This document shows, one piece after another, positions 41,101 through 52,962 of a DNA stretch of 64,000 nt (position 1 is its first letter; every line of letters starts with the position of its first letter). Position numbers and translations under genes: made by a program. The notes beneath the pieces were generated by a model. The model saw only the letters and a program-made list of their open reading frames with translations, did not search any database and was not told the origin of the DNA. The DNA is from Acanthochromis polyacanthus (lineage: Eukaryota; Chordata; Actinopteri; Pomacentridae): assembly GCF_021347895.1 (NCBI RefSeq), contig NC_067131.1, positions 12,242,653 through 12,306,652 on the forward strand, read 5' to 3'.

Positions 41101-43849
41101 GTAACTGGTCATTTCCTGAAGCATGTGACAAACAAACAAACTAAAAAATGTCTGGCTTCATGTTGTCACAATGACTTAAGTGTCAGTTTTTGCTCAGACA
41201 GTCAACTTGGACTGCCAACATTGCTAGGTTCCAGGGCACAATCTTTATATACAGTCAATGGCCTCTTCATTGCTTGTTGATGTAAAACATCACCACAGAA
41301 AGTTTTACCTCAGACATCAGATTCACAACTCCAGTGTCCTGCCAGATCCAGAGAAATGTGGCTGGCACCGACAGGTTTAATTAGCATTTTGTGACCTTGT
41401 TTGGGTTGGATGTAAAAAACAAACAAACTGTCATTTATGTAAAAGTACCGAATTCTGCCTTTAATTACTGGGCTGAAAACCAAAACAATAAAATCTTGAT
41501 TGAACTTGGGAACTGCAGAGTCAGCCAGTAATTGTGTACGGATTTGAGAATATCCGCAACCTATTTCCGACATGCAGAATTCAAAATACTGCTCTAAACT
41601 TTCTCTAAATATTAACAATTTCCATAAAGAAAATTTATTTAGCCCCAACTTTCCAATCCCACTCTTTGGTTTATCAGCAAAAACCAATCATCTTGTGATG
41701 TATTGACTTCATATGGTATCATTCAGAACTAGATTTAAGTTTGGAGTGAGATTGCAGCTTAGAAAGGATTTAATTTTGTTAATAACTTTTCCTCAAAGGT
41801 TTTCTCACAGTATAAGCCGGTGATGAAATTTAATCTCTAAGGTTGCATTGCATTGTATCGTATTGTGTGCAACAAAGGTGAAAAGCTGAGAGAAAAATGG
41901 TCGTGGAATAGCTATCTTTCAGGTGGAGAGCGTTTGCTGTATTGAGTTTTCGAAACTAATTCTTACATTCCTCAGTTTGGAATCTCAGCTGAAAGAACAC
42001 CACAGTAATAAAAAGCACTTGTATTGATGTATAGTGAGTTGTGGAGAAAGCAAAGAAAGGGAAGCAATTGAGATTCTGCAGGGTGAGAGCTGAGCACTAT
42101 TTACCTCTGATGCCCAGAGCAAGCCTGTGGGCATGACACACAGATGACACCACGAATAAATGATGCCTCATGGAAATGTTTTCTAATCCGGTTGACTCTC
42201 TCATGACCAACTGGACATTTTCTGTTGAATACAATATCACACGGGAGTGGAAATTTTTTATCTAGACATTTTAAAAGCGCAAATTGAAAGGGTTTATTGA
42301 ACCTTTTTACCGTTTGATATTCCTTTGTCTGTTCTGAAACAGATTTTGTTGAAGCATGTGAAACGAGAGTATCTCTTGCCCAGTATTGCCATAAACTCCC
42401 ACTTCACCGTGTTGAGGAGCTTTCATGAGAAGACTCACATTACACTTTAAAAGTGATGTGACCCTCCGAGATAGAGATTTATTCATAGATGCTGCACACC
42501 TGCAAATGACTGTGTCAAGAGGTCAAACACCACCGAGCTGAATCCCCACATCCCGGATGATCTATCAATTCATTGGATTGTCCGTCTCACAAAGCTAACG
42601 GTGGTGCAAAGAAGCAACAATTTTTGTGCTCATTGACTATGCATGAGCATCTGGTCCATGTGGATGTGTGATGTGCTTCTCCAGAGAGAGTCTCGCTGTG
42701 TTTCCCTATTCACAAGATAAACATGCCGACATACAGAGCCCACAGAGTCATGCTCTGCACCCACATCTACCTCTATGGCAGTATACAAATGGAACTTTAG
42801 ACTGACATGACAATGATTCAAGCTGCTGTATGCAAGAGTTTCGATAAAGGACTTTTTGTAAACACAGATTCATGGTTTTGACTTCTTTTGTGTATTTGTG
42901 AAAATCTCTCATTTAAATGTCAAAATATAAACATAAAATGAACATTATCTGACTACACCTGATGTCGGTGTATCTGACAGCACAGGAATACAACCCTTGT
43001 ACTTTAATGGGATACAGCTGCATGTTTTTACATAAACCTTGTTTTTCCTTAAAATGGTAAAATCTGGCCTTGAATATGTTCCCTTGGGTAGTGTTAAAAA
43101 TATTCCGCGGTGGACAGTTACTGCTTCCTCCATCCCTGTACCCAGGAACAAAGTTAAAAAGCAGTATGGTACTGTTTATTCCACTACATTTATATGGTAG
43201 CTGCTAGCTATTTTGCAGGCTATGATTTTATATTTATGTACATGTTAAAGTTTAAAGTCCCACACATCTGTAAATGATTTAAAAAGCTCCACTTCAGCCA
43301 TGTAAAGCATTAAAAAATAAAGCTCACATGACAGTTGAATCAGTAAATAATCTAATAATATACGGATGTGACTGTAAAAGCGGTGTCATAGTGTCAACAC
43401 TACTCTTAGAATATGTAATTATTGGTAGTTGTTACTTTAAATTTTACAGAACCATTTTCAGGAAATGTAGTCAAAGTGACATAAGTTAAACCAGTAATTA
43501 GGAGATCAATAAGTATTTTTTTAATGATTTTTAAACAACGGTAAAATGATTATCAAGCAAAAACCATAAATTTAAAGTGAAACATTTTCATTTTTAAAAA
43601 TATTTTGTTTCTGCAGTGAAACAGTTTTTATTTGCAGATTTGGACGAAACTATTACAATCAAGCACCTTCAACAGAGTGTCAAAATATGCTCAAGATTAT
43701 TAAATAACACTCTTATTTTGAAAGACAAAGTACACACCTATGTTGATTCTAAAACACTTTGAATGTTGAATTTATTCAGATCAAAATTTACAATATCAAG
43801 AAATTATTCATGAATAATTATGCAAAGCCCTTCAGGAGGAAAAATCCTC

Positions 43850-43905
43850 GTATCCTTGTATCCTGATTCCAGTGACAATAAAGGCTTTCTATTCAATTCT
43901 AGTCT
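43850..43905 (+). repeat. retroposon tail-like sequence
   Basis: GTGACAATAAAGGCTTTCTA followed by TTCAATTCTAGTCT resembles the (ATTCT)n-ending tails of fish retroposons; short and diverged. Confidence 0.35.
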
Positions 43906-45580
43906 AAAAATTAAAAATGTAAAAAACAAAATGGCCATGAAAGCATCGTGACCTCCAGCAGCGGGGCAGCATACCTGAAAGATTCAACCTCCAGAGCAAC
44001 ACATCTTTGCAGTTTTAAAAAAATATGTTGTTTTAAAGTCTTTGCACCAAGTTGGATGGTAAGAAAAAGGGGTTTAATGTCATGTTTTATAAATTTTGTG
44101 ATTAAATTAACTTATAAATTCATATTAAGAAAGCAGGAAAATATTGAATACTGTAAAATATCTACAAATTTACAGACTTTTATACAATTTAAGACAACAG
44201 AAAGCTAATTGTTGGGGGTTGCTCTGTTCTTTTTGGTAGTTCAGTTTACAAAAATCCATGATTTTTCATATATTGGAGATTTTTTTTTTTTAATCCTGAC
44301 CTGAAACATTTCTCTTCCCCTCATATGTAAATAAAAGCCATCACCACCATCACTGTCTGCCAGATGCTCCTCATACCTTTCATTTTGAGTAAACAAATCA
44401 TTTGCATCTCATTTGCTGCTGTGGTCAAATTATCATTTGTACGATCTGAAAAGTAAGCTGTGGCAGTGAAATAAACATGCCATGGTAAAAACTCTGGATG
44501 GAGAGAAGCAGATGTTTAAAGTAGTATAAAAAAAGAAGTCCTCAGGCAAGTTCCTCACGGCTCAACTCAAGTACAGTACTTTAGTAAGTGTAGTTGAGCT
44601 GCTAGTTTATAGGAGATGCTTAAGAAATTCACAGGATTTATGTTCATTCATATGTCCAGGTCAGTTTGCATCACAGTGTTTGTCAGGCAGATTTATCACA
44701 TTGTTTTTATGCTATTTCAGCCTTCCACTCAAGTGTTGTTGTCCTATGAATGCAGCTTCTTGTGATGTTCAAGGACGTGCGTAAGCATGTTGACACGTCT
44801 TCAACATAACATGCATATTTACATTTCAGTTATATTCAAGGGCTTTCTGCTTTGATTTAATGTAATTCCTCTGTTAAAGCACAGCTCAGACATGAAATGA
44901 GCCCATGCTTGCGAATGCTGTATCCTGTTTTTATAGATGTAGCGACCTTCATTCCACCAAGGAAGTGCCATTGAATGTAAATTCGACTAATCCATTTACC
45001 AAGAACAATTTAATGATAGAGGAATGAGCAAAGCAGATCTCCCTTACAGTTGAATCCTTCATTATACAGTATTGTGTCTGCGTGAGGAATGGTTTGTGAT
45101 TTATTCTCCTCCTCATTGTTTATCTGAGTTAATTTTATCTTAAGCTGGATGGAGGTCATTTGGTGCTGTCAACAAGTTACGTAATCAAATTTCTTTTTTT
45201 TTTTTGCTATTCTTTTACGTATGACTAATTAGCTGCGGACATCCTCGGATATGTAACGTCTGGAAAATCATCTTCCTCCACAGCACTTTCGTCTCGATAG
45301 GCACAATTAAAGCACAGTGGCAAACACTGTGACTTATGTCAGCCCGAAGGCAACTGAAATGATTTGCTGAAGCTGCAGTCGGAGGAAAAGGTTAAGAGCT
45401 TTGATTTCAAGTGAACGGAGGAGGGAGTAAAATCAGTTACCCTTCCAACCAGAGGTTAGTTGCTACTGGAGTTTACTCTGAACTCCTGCCCTGCTAAAAT
45501 TTGTTCCAAAACCGATTTACACTCACATTTAAGGCTTTAATATTTGATGAATGCTGGTTCAACCATCGCAGCAGGCGACA

Positions 45581-46559
45581 TGAGCTACTGATGCTCTCTG
45601 CAGGCTGAAATATCCGTAGATGTTGAATTCAGTCGGCGAACACACGGAAAATATGATGCAGCATTTTCTACAAGGAATTTAGAAGCAGTTGTGTTTTCAA
45701 ACAATTTATTGTTCAGCAGTTGCAATATGAAGTTTAATCTTACCTTTATATTGGCAATAATACACATATCCCCTGATGTCAGCATCCCTGCATTCCCAGA
45801 TATTTGTTTTACATTTTAGTAACATCAGTTCGTGATGAAACAACATCCGTCGTCCAAAACTGATCTGTGATTGCATTTGCTGTCCCATGCACGACGGGCC
45901 GATGCAAACACTGCACCGAGAGGTAAAAAGAGTTAAAATCTGACAGTAGTAAACATACAACTCAGATGAGCATTCAAATAAACAAATATTCAGTACAAAT
46001 GATAAATAAATATAGTGTATCAACCTGAATAGGATTTTGTAATTTTACTTTTTTTTTTGTTTTGTTTTTACAATTCAGGTTGATTGACCGTGCACTAAAC
46101 CCCACCCCCCTGAGTTACTGTTGCTAGTCCTGTCAAGCTTCCATTTTGGTACGTTCTACGTGCAGTTGATAGTGACAGTGGTGGCAGCTTTACAGCCCAA
46201 AATTCTGGCTAATTTTCAAATAATGGGTCCTTGATTTCACAGACAGAGGTAGACTAAAGCTGGTTTCTCATTTCTAGGTGCATCGTTAGCCATATAATTA
46301 GGCTAATGTTAGTGAGTTAGCTTAAAACTGATTCTGTGGCAGACTTTTTAATACTTCCAGCTTTTTCTAATGATCTCAAAAGAGGTTTTAAATATGTGCA
46401 TGGCGGCTACATATAGGATACTACATGTATGGGATGGAAATGCTTTTCGTATCTGAGTGTCCACAAGAGTCTGGTGTAAATTTCAATAATCTGCCTAAGA
46501 CTGCACACATGTTCGACTGTACACGTGCCAAGAAAACGAATGATGCTCAAAACAAATGC
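45581..46559. other. noncoding flank of the Harbinger relic
   Basis: Two overlapping minus-strand open frames (46023-45706 and 45785-45585) are not recognised. The segment may include decayed parts of the Harbinger element, but no terminal inverted repeats were found. Confidence 0.4.
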
Positions 46560-46909
46560 TTATTTCAAGGAGAGACTGTACGTGGGCGTCATCCACACCT
46601 TTATATCTCATCGTTAAAGGAGTTGTAATCAAAGCAGTCGTGCTGGAATTGGGATGTGCTTTGATTTGTAGCCACATGCTTTCCATTGACAGTGCCCAAA
46701 CACAGTGGGAAGTTCCAGATCCTCCATAAACCCAGCGCTATGTCCGCCCACTGGGTTTGGCACACCTCAGGAATAATCACCGATACAATCCTGCAGCTCA
46801 GTCCGTACGTAGCTGCTGTATCCTGTAGAAAGTGTGAAGTAATGGGCTTCATCACATTGGGTTTATCTGCTGGTATACAGTGTACTATAATCACAATGCT
46901 TGCTGCCAT
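46560..46909 (-). pseudogene. PIF/Harbinger (HARBI1-like) transposase relic
   Basis: A 102-codon open frame (46909-46601) shows the Harbinger nuclease signature: PEVCQTQWADIA at residues 48-59, WRIWNFPLCLGTVNGKHV at 62-79, and then, after a degenerate stretch, FDYNSFN in the place of the usual phenylalanine-(Y)NYK block. In the family the GAIDGKHV-type segment carries the first catalytic Asp of the DDE triad; here residue 75 is Asn. The reading frame then stops, and the sequence below 46600 decays into multiple frames, so this is an inactive fragment. Upstream residues resemble the HARBI1 helix-turn-helix/linker only weakly. Assignment is from motif recognition; the terminal repeats of the element were not found. 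Confidence 0.75.
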
Positions 46910-48031
46910 TTCTTTCCATTACGGTCCAAGTTTTTCTAAGTAAAATTACTTAGAATTTTCCTCTTTTTCCAGCTCATGGTAGATAATCTAGTAAATACAG
47001 TTTTCTCAAGTATTATTATTTTGTTCTTCCTTTTTTTTCCCACACTTTTTTGACTTTTTAGTTATGCTTTTGCTTATGATTCATACAGAAACATCCACAG
47101 GCACCCTGTTTGTTTTTCTGTTCTGCAGGACAATGTGACATGTACCCATTGTAGTAGAACTAGAACCACATGCGCCTCCACTGCTTGATTATAAAGTCAG
47201 CACAGAGATGTGGAGACCATGAACTGTGTTTTTCTTGTATGGCAGAGCAGAGCTAGAGAGTGTGCGAAAGAAAAACATTAGATGATTCTATTACTTTGTT
47301 CTATACCCTGTCTGTATTTTTTTTTATCTAGTATGTTAGTCCTGGAGAAAGACTGTAGATAATTATAGCATTTGTTAGATTTTATATACTCAAGCATAAA
47401 CGTGCACATAATGCCAGAATAGTGTTGTATGGATCCATAGAGGCCACTCTATTTGTTTCCCATTTACTGAGCCAGTGCTTTCAATGCATTTGATTATTTT
47501 CAGTGCACACAGAAGGGACAGGCAGCATATTGTGAAGAATGTTTTGCTGAATTTGTCCAGACCTGTGGTGGATTAGAACCTCATACTCCATCTTTACCGT
47601 TATAAGAAGAATTACTTTTTGGATGCCTACTGGCCTTTTTTCTGCTAACACTATCTCAGGTAACAGTGGCGGATGAGTAGATAGAACTGTGGATTGTACA
47701 GAAACAGTACGTGTTAGTCCTGAATGGGGCTGTAAAACTAGTTCGTGATGTTGTCCTTTGTATCAGCCTATGGAACATGAAGCTCTTGCTGTTGGTATTT
47801 AGTTTGTTAGCTGCACTTGCTACCAATTGTGACTTACATTCAAGCAGCTGAACAAACTTCTCCATCTTTTTCTTACACTTTTCATAATGTTTTTTCCTTT
47901 TGGAAAGCTAAAGAAAGTCACCACCCTGAACACTCTTTACTGCACTTTAGTGTGTGGACAAGTCCAAAGCTAGACAGGCTTTCCATGCATGGTTATCTTT
48001 GCTAAAGCAGGGACTGGACAATAACTGTTCT

Positions 48032-48032
<1 letters not shown>

Positions 48033-48066
<34 letters not shown>
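48033..48066. repeat. (GA)n microsatellite
   Basis: Uninterrupted GA units about 430 bp beyond the kcnj3 stop codon, on its 3' side. Confidence 0.97.
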
Positions 48067-48068
<2 letters not shown>

Positions 48069-48411
48069 GAGGTTTAGCAGACGGTCAGTGCAGGTCAGTC
48101 TTGTTTATAACTGCCACTTTGGTGCTTGATCAACTGAGAAACTTGTACAATAGTTTGAGACAATTAGAAAGTCTTTGATGTGACTCTGAACAGAAATGAA
48201 AGAAACAAGCACAAGGACAGAAGTGTTAGAAGTCAGTGGGGGGGCACAGATGGTGATCTATCAAAACTGACTCACAGTATGAGCGGATGGATGGCTTATT
48301 GGTAGTTGTCCTTCTATTTGTGGCAATGGACAACAAAGTAGAGAGCCCATAAGTAAAAGTAAAATACTGGACAAAACCTGCAGGGAAAAAAAAGCTTATA
48401 TCACAGTTGTC

Positions 48412-48417
48412 TTTATT
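48412..48417 (-). terminator. candidate polyadenylation signal for kcnj3
   Basis: AATAAA on the minus strand, about 75 bases after the kcnj3 stop codon, in an A/T-rich 3' region. A longer 3'UTR running further down the minus strand is equally possible; only the hexamer is seen. Confidence 0.3.
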
Positions 48418-48492
48418 TATATGCAATGCCCATCAAGCCTGATTCAGTTTTCAAAGTGTTTTCTGTCTTAAATGTGGCTTCGACTGCAGAAA

Positions 48493-49157
48493 TCAGCGGT
48501 CAGCATTCATTCTGCGCAGCTTGGGAGGCAGGTTGTCCTCTGGCCGACTCCCCACCGAGGGGATCTGAAATGTTGGAGCAGCAATGGTGCTAATGGCTGC
48601 TGGCTGTCTATGTTTTTCCAGCTCGCTCTCCTCTGCTTCTCCATCCAGGGACAACAGCTGGACCTGCTCCTCTGGCTGTCCATGCCTCACAGCTGGGATG
48701 GAGCTGGACCTCAGCCTCTGAATACTAAGGGGCAGGTCCCCCGTGCTGGAGGCTTTCCCTCCAGGCAACGCTGGCCCTGTCTTCAGCCCCTTCCAGAGCA
48801 GCTCCTCCTTGGTGGAGCTCATGCGCTGGAGTTTGCTGGGCAGCCTGGAGGCTTGGTCCTCCACGTGGTCTGCATAGTCAGCTGACAGGAGTCTTTCCCT
48901 GCGGCCTCCTCGGCCACCGTTGCCAAGCAAAGGCGAGGAAGGAGTGGGTGCAACAGGTAGAGGGTTGGGCGATGTCAATGAGGACTTCTCCTCTTGCTCT
49001 TTGACGCTATGGGGAGGAGTAGGGACCTCAAAGGTGTTGTGGAACTGGGAGTAGTCGACTCTGAAGAAGCCCTCTTCCAGTGACATGACGGGGAGGAAGC
49101 GATGACCCCACAAGACTTCATCCTCAGTGTAAGATGTCCTTGCCTGGCATGTCATAC
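48493..49157 (-). CDS. kcnj3: kcnj3 exon 3: GIRK1 C-terminal domain and long tail
   Basis: Terminal coding exon, 665 bp, ending at a TGA at 48493-48495; it starts after an ATCGTAG acceptor and completes Gly296. Residues 297-516. The first part (TCQARTSYTEDEVLWGHRF, then SLEEGFFRVDYSQF and FEVPTPPHSVKEQEE) is the conserved end of the Kir cytoplasmic domain; Leu322 of the SLEEGF segment aligns with human GIRK1 L333, a reported G-beta-gamma activation site. The rest is the long GIRK1-specific tail: a proline/serine/glycine-rich linker, then LPSKLQRMSS, GDLPLSIQRLRSS and NLPPKLRRMNADR, which echo the repeated LPxKLxKM motif of mammalian GIRK1. The whole protein is 516 aa against 501 in human. The tail ends at ADR, without the final Phe-Thr of the human protein. 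The tail is the fastest-diverging part of the gene, and its linker has little resemblance to human. Confidence 0.96.
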
Positions 49158-49561
49158 CTACGATGGCCAGAAGAGATAGAGTATCGTTATATTTCAAATG
49201 CAATCAAGAAAAAGATTAAAAAAACTAAAATCACTGTAATGTTCCAAAGAAAAGTGTGGAAAGTGGATTATAAAATAAAGATGGGCATAGAGTCAGACAG
49301 GAGGAAGGAATGAAAATTGCTTCAGGGAAAAGGAAGACAGCGACATGAAAAAATACAACAGAGATGGATACAGGCGTACGCTATTGAATAATTAAAGACC
49401 ATGAAATTAAACATTCTGTTAAATATTTTATTTCATATTACCGAGAAACGCTCTACGCCACAGGCTATATGATGATGAAACAAATGATTTGGGACAGGAA
49501 CCCTTATCCAAATTATTCATAAAATCAATAAATAAATTCAGAAACAAGAGTTTGCTCAAAC
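49158..49561 (-). other. kcnj3: kcnj3 intron 2 (404 bp)
   Basis: Short AT-rich intron with GTTTGAG donor and ATCGTAG acceptor, phase 1. No repeat or embedded gene seen. Exon 3's reading frame stays open for about 46 bp into the acceptor side (to 49203), so a retained-intron reading would not stop at once there, but the homology clearly ends at the splice site. Confidence 0.9.
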
Positions 49562-49778
49562 CTGTGGTCTCCACGATGCCCTCCAGAATAACAACAATCT
49601 CAAACTGCTCGTTCATGAGCGAGCGCTGCGACAGATCGAAGAACGGGCTGTTGGTGTTGATCTCGTGGCAGATGGTTAGAGGCGACACCAAGAAGAGCTG
49701 GTCCGCCCCCGTCCCAAAGCCTACGTCCAGCTCACACTGGTCCAGGGGCAGGAACTCTCCCTCTGGAGTCTGCCGGGA
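49562..49778 (-). CDS. kcnj3: kcnj3 exon 2: GIRK1 cytoplasmic beta-sheet domain
   Basis: Internal exon of 217 bp encoding residues 224-295 plus the first base of codon 296. It is preceded by a TTGCTTCCAG acceptor and followed by an ACAG|GTTTGAG donor (phase 1). The product begins [14 protein letters not shown] and contains [20 protein letters not shown] and [17 protein letters not shown], which is the cytoplasmic immunoglobulin-like Kir domain that forms the lower pore and the G-protein contact surface. It reads in frame from exon 1 with no residue lost relative to human GIRK1. Cys238 replaces the Leu of the human DQLELDVGF segment. Splice sites were placed by reading frame, GT-AG rule and homology; transcript evidence was not available. 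Confidence 0.96.
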
Positions 49779-50480
49779 CTGGAAGCAAAAATAATCAGAA
49801 CATATTTACACATTTATCTATTTACATAGAAAAAGCAATTACTCTAGATAATCTTTTAACTGTTTCTTCCACAACAGGGTCAGTGCACAGGGTTGTGGAA
49901 GAAAGCAAGAATTATTTGAGTTTACTTCATCATGAAATGTACCCAGTATTTGACTTTGTAAACCTTTTTGATAAACGTATGCAAAAGCTTATGTCAAAAT
50001 TCTTAACTTGTATTTAAAGCCCTGCAATTGGGGGAAAAAAAGTTGTTTTTAGGGTTCACAAATTCAGATTGAAAATCAAAGTGATCAGAATTTAACTGCC
50101 CCTAAGAATTTTTTTTTAATTAAATTTTTACGTCAAACTGTCAGTTTATTATAGTTCTTACAGCAAACATACACACACAGATATAGAGAAAAAAATATAA
50201 AAAACTGCACCACTTAATAGGCAAATGAGATGAAAATGTAACCCTGCAATTTGAGATATCTGGGTAGACATGTATTTATATTTACCCAACTAACTGGCCA
50301 CCAGCCAGGTGGCTTATAGCAACAAGACTGGAAACTTTCTTTGTTCAAAGGCAACAGAATCTCTAAAGCCCAGTAATTACATGCTAATTCTTCTTGGTTT
50401 AAACCAAACAAAAACCAAAGTGTAAAAAAAATGCTGCCAATTCACAGTTTTAAGACGATTTGTGATTGGACTATTTCTTG

Positions 50481-50661
50481 GATGGGACCAGTTGCCAGGC
50501 AACCAACAGAGACTCTAGGAAGTTTCTGGTCTCAGCTATGGCAACCGTCTCCTGGCTCCGGCTTCGTATTTACCAGGATGAGAGCAATACCCGTCTTCTA
50601 ATCTAACTGGCTAAGAAAGCAAATAAAGGCATTTCCCACAAATGTCGAACTTTTCCTTTAA
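50481..50661 (+). repeat. teleost dispersed repeat family A, copy 2 (intron 1)
   Basis: GTTGCCAGGCAACCAACAGA, CTGGCTCCGGCTTCGTATTT, ACCCGTCTTCTAATCTAACT and TTTCCCACAAATGTCGAACT: a well-preserved copy of a repeat common in teleosts. It lies antisense to kcnj3. Confidence 0.7.
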
Positions 50662-52962
50662 GAGCACAGTCAGTGTAGCTGGACAAGCAGGGTCAACAAA
50701 ACAGATGTTTGAGATGGACAAGAGAGTGGAAGTAACCCCTCCAGAATTCAAGGCACTCCCTCACTCTTGTTCAAAAAATGTAAATGCCTTTATCCACATA
50801 GTTATGGGGTTTGAAGACCCTTTGGGTGGCTGGTGATTAGTAAAAGAGGTTCTTTGCCAGGCAGCCAGACTTTATGTTGTCCCTGCTGGACAGTACGTAT
50901 CTCTTTGGTGGACGATTTTTATCCAATATATCTTATAACTACTGTATGCGTGCATGGTATTCTATGAAATGGGATGACTGGGAGGAAGTTGAGGTGTTGA
51001 GGGAGTTGTTTAAGTGTTAAAAAGCAGGTAGGCCAAAGCCTATAAGGTAACAGTGATTGTAGCTTGGAGGTAATGCTTCCATCATCCCTATTTTTAGAGG
51101 AAGGGGATGATGATAAAGAAAATTATCTCTGATCTCAGGCTCAATCATACTGATGCTGCTGTGAAATGATGGCACTTGAATATGCACCTCTGACAGCTGC
51201 TAATGCTAGTTTGCGTGACAGACTTACATATTTTGTAAGGTGGGAAGGAGTAGCTGAATCCTCCTGATTGTCTACGTTGACAGTTTGTTGGCTGGAATAT
51301 TTGTTTCAGAGTTGGAAGAGAAATGCATTGTTTTTTTGACATGTAAATAGACAAAAAAGAATAGTCTGACATTGATACACCCACAAGAGGCAATACCACT
51401 ACAAAATGTTGATGGTTGAGTTGAATATAAAGGTGTTCTACCACTTTTCCCACATCTGTCAGACAGCATTGGTAATATTTGTTTAAGACACCTTGCACAC
51501 ATGTCCTCATTGCCAGCACATTAGAGTGCAACTCTCTGCAGCGCCCTGGCCTTGAAGACAAGTGAAATTAGATTACGCAGAAGAAACTAGTGCTGCTTAC
51601 TCTTAATAAAGCAAAGTACTCTTTTAGGTGTTAAATTTAAAAAAAAAGAGGAAGCTGAAGGAACTGGAGGAAAAGAAACTGATGCACAAAAGAAAACTTA
51701 ATCCAGAAAGCCAAAGATGAAAACTGATAAAAACACAGCATGAATAAAAACAAAAACCCCTCTAAATAAACCCTTTATGACCTAAACTAAATTATATTCC
51801 AGTTCAAGAAGTTCTCCTTGTTGTCTAATGCTAACTTGCATGCAGAATCGTCTCCCTGGGCCTTTGAGTGAGGAGCCGCTTGGTCCACAGATGGCAAACA
51901 GACTGTCATTTGTATTCACAGTGATGTTGAGGACAGAGGGGTGTGACATTTCACAGGAAGATGTCTGTGCCCACAGATCCCTGGCTCGCCTTCGTGAGGG
52001 GAAAGTGTCACCCATCATGCTGCATCAGTGATGGGTGCTCCCGCAATACGCAGACAGGCAGCCTATGTTCCATGTCCACTGAATTTAAATCAAAAAAGCA
52101 AGGAAGACGGATGTTTTACATAACACTGTTTTGGACGCCCAAACAGAAAAAAAAATGAAAAAAAGAAAAGCTGTTAAAAAGCTGTCGGTTCCTTTTATCT
52201 GTCAGTCCACAGGGTATGTTCTTGGAATCAGTAAAATGCTATAGCTTCTCTTTGGTGTTTCAAAAAGGACAAGATGTAAAACTGCAACAGTCACAGTCTG
52301 GGTTACCAACCAACAAAGGTGACTCCGGTAAAACATCTCGGGCTAAAGTTAGCTGCAACACAAAGTCGTTTACCACGATGCTGAGCTGTTCAATCAAATA
52401 CAAGCACATATTCCGAGAAGTGTCCTGTTTTCCTTTCGTGATGCTTTCCAGAGTCAGTATCTGTGTGTCAAACCAATGTGAATTGTTTTGGCTACTGATA
52501 AGCTTTAAATGCATTAATCTGTTTACTCTACTGGACTTCCTGGATCATATTTCTTTGACCACAAACAACAAACCGCCATTCTGTCTGAATCCCAGCTTAT
52601 AGGATTGCATTGTTTGACACTTTGGAAAACAGTATTCACTTTCTTGATGAGATTTAAATGTAATATCGCTTTAAGTATAAAGTTACATTCATGTCGTCAG
52701 CCATTGGTTTGTGGACTACTAGTTTTTAAATAGAAATGTATGACACATAAGTGTTTAATGCATTACTGATGTAACAGAGAACCCAGAGTGAAAACATATG
52801 AGTAATAATAAAATTAAATAAAGGACGTCATGAAAAAGCAAACAAAATAATGTAAAATACTAGCTTTACACATATGATAGACTTCATTCTGTGGCCACTT
52901 GCATCAGATAATATCAGACATATTACACATTTCAGCTATACTCAAGTTCAGACACAGTCATC

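Larger units (their letters stand above)
32050..45580. other. 13.5 kb noncoding, no gene seen
   Basis: AT-rich. Contains the palindrome at 35.5 kb, a possible element at 37.5-38.2 kb and a retroposon tail at 43.9 kb. The 125-codon minus-strand open frame at 41687-41310 has no family resemblance. 34400-34560 and 45220-45420 look like possible conserved elements. Confidence 0.6.
46910..48492. other. 3' flank of kcnj3
   Basis: AT-rich sequence; may include kcnj3 3'UTR at its right end. GA microsatellite listed separately. No other gene seen. Confidence 0.6.

Noticed and set aside
41310..41687. 125-codon minus-strand frame
   Set aside because: No recognisable domain, no splice context, AT-rich surroundings; length is within chance for a 64-kb window.
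45706..46023. 105-codon minus-strand frame beside the Harbinger relic, considered as the second (Myb-like) Harbinger protein
   Set aside because: No Trp-rich Myb/SANT pattern seen; kept only as unexplained flank.
48472..48885. 137-codon plus-strand frame over kcnj3 exon 3
   Set aside because: Antisense to the real exon; low-complexity and not recognised.
51145..51561. 138-codon minus-strand frame in kcnj3 intron 1
   Set aside because: No domain, overlaps another frame on the same strand; likely chance.
52216..52602. 128-codon plus-strand frame in kcnj3 intron 1
   Set aside because: No homology recognised and an overlapping minus-strand frame; chance.
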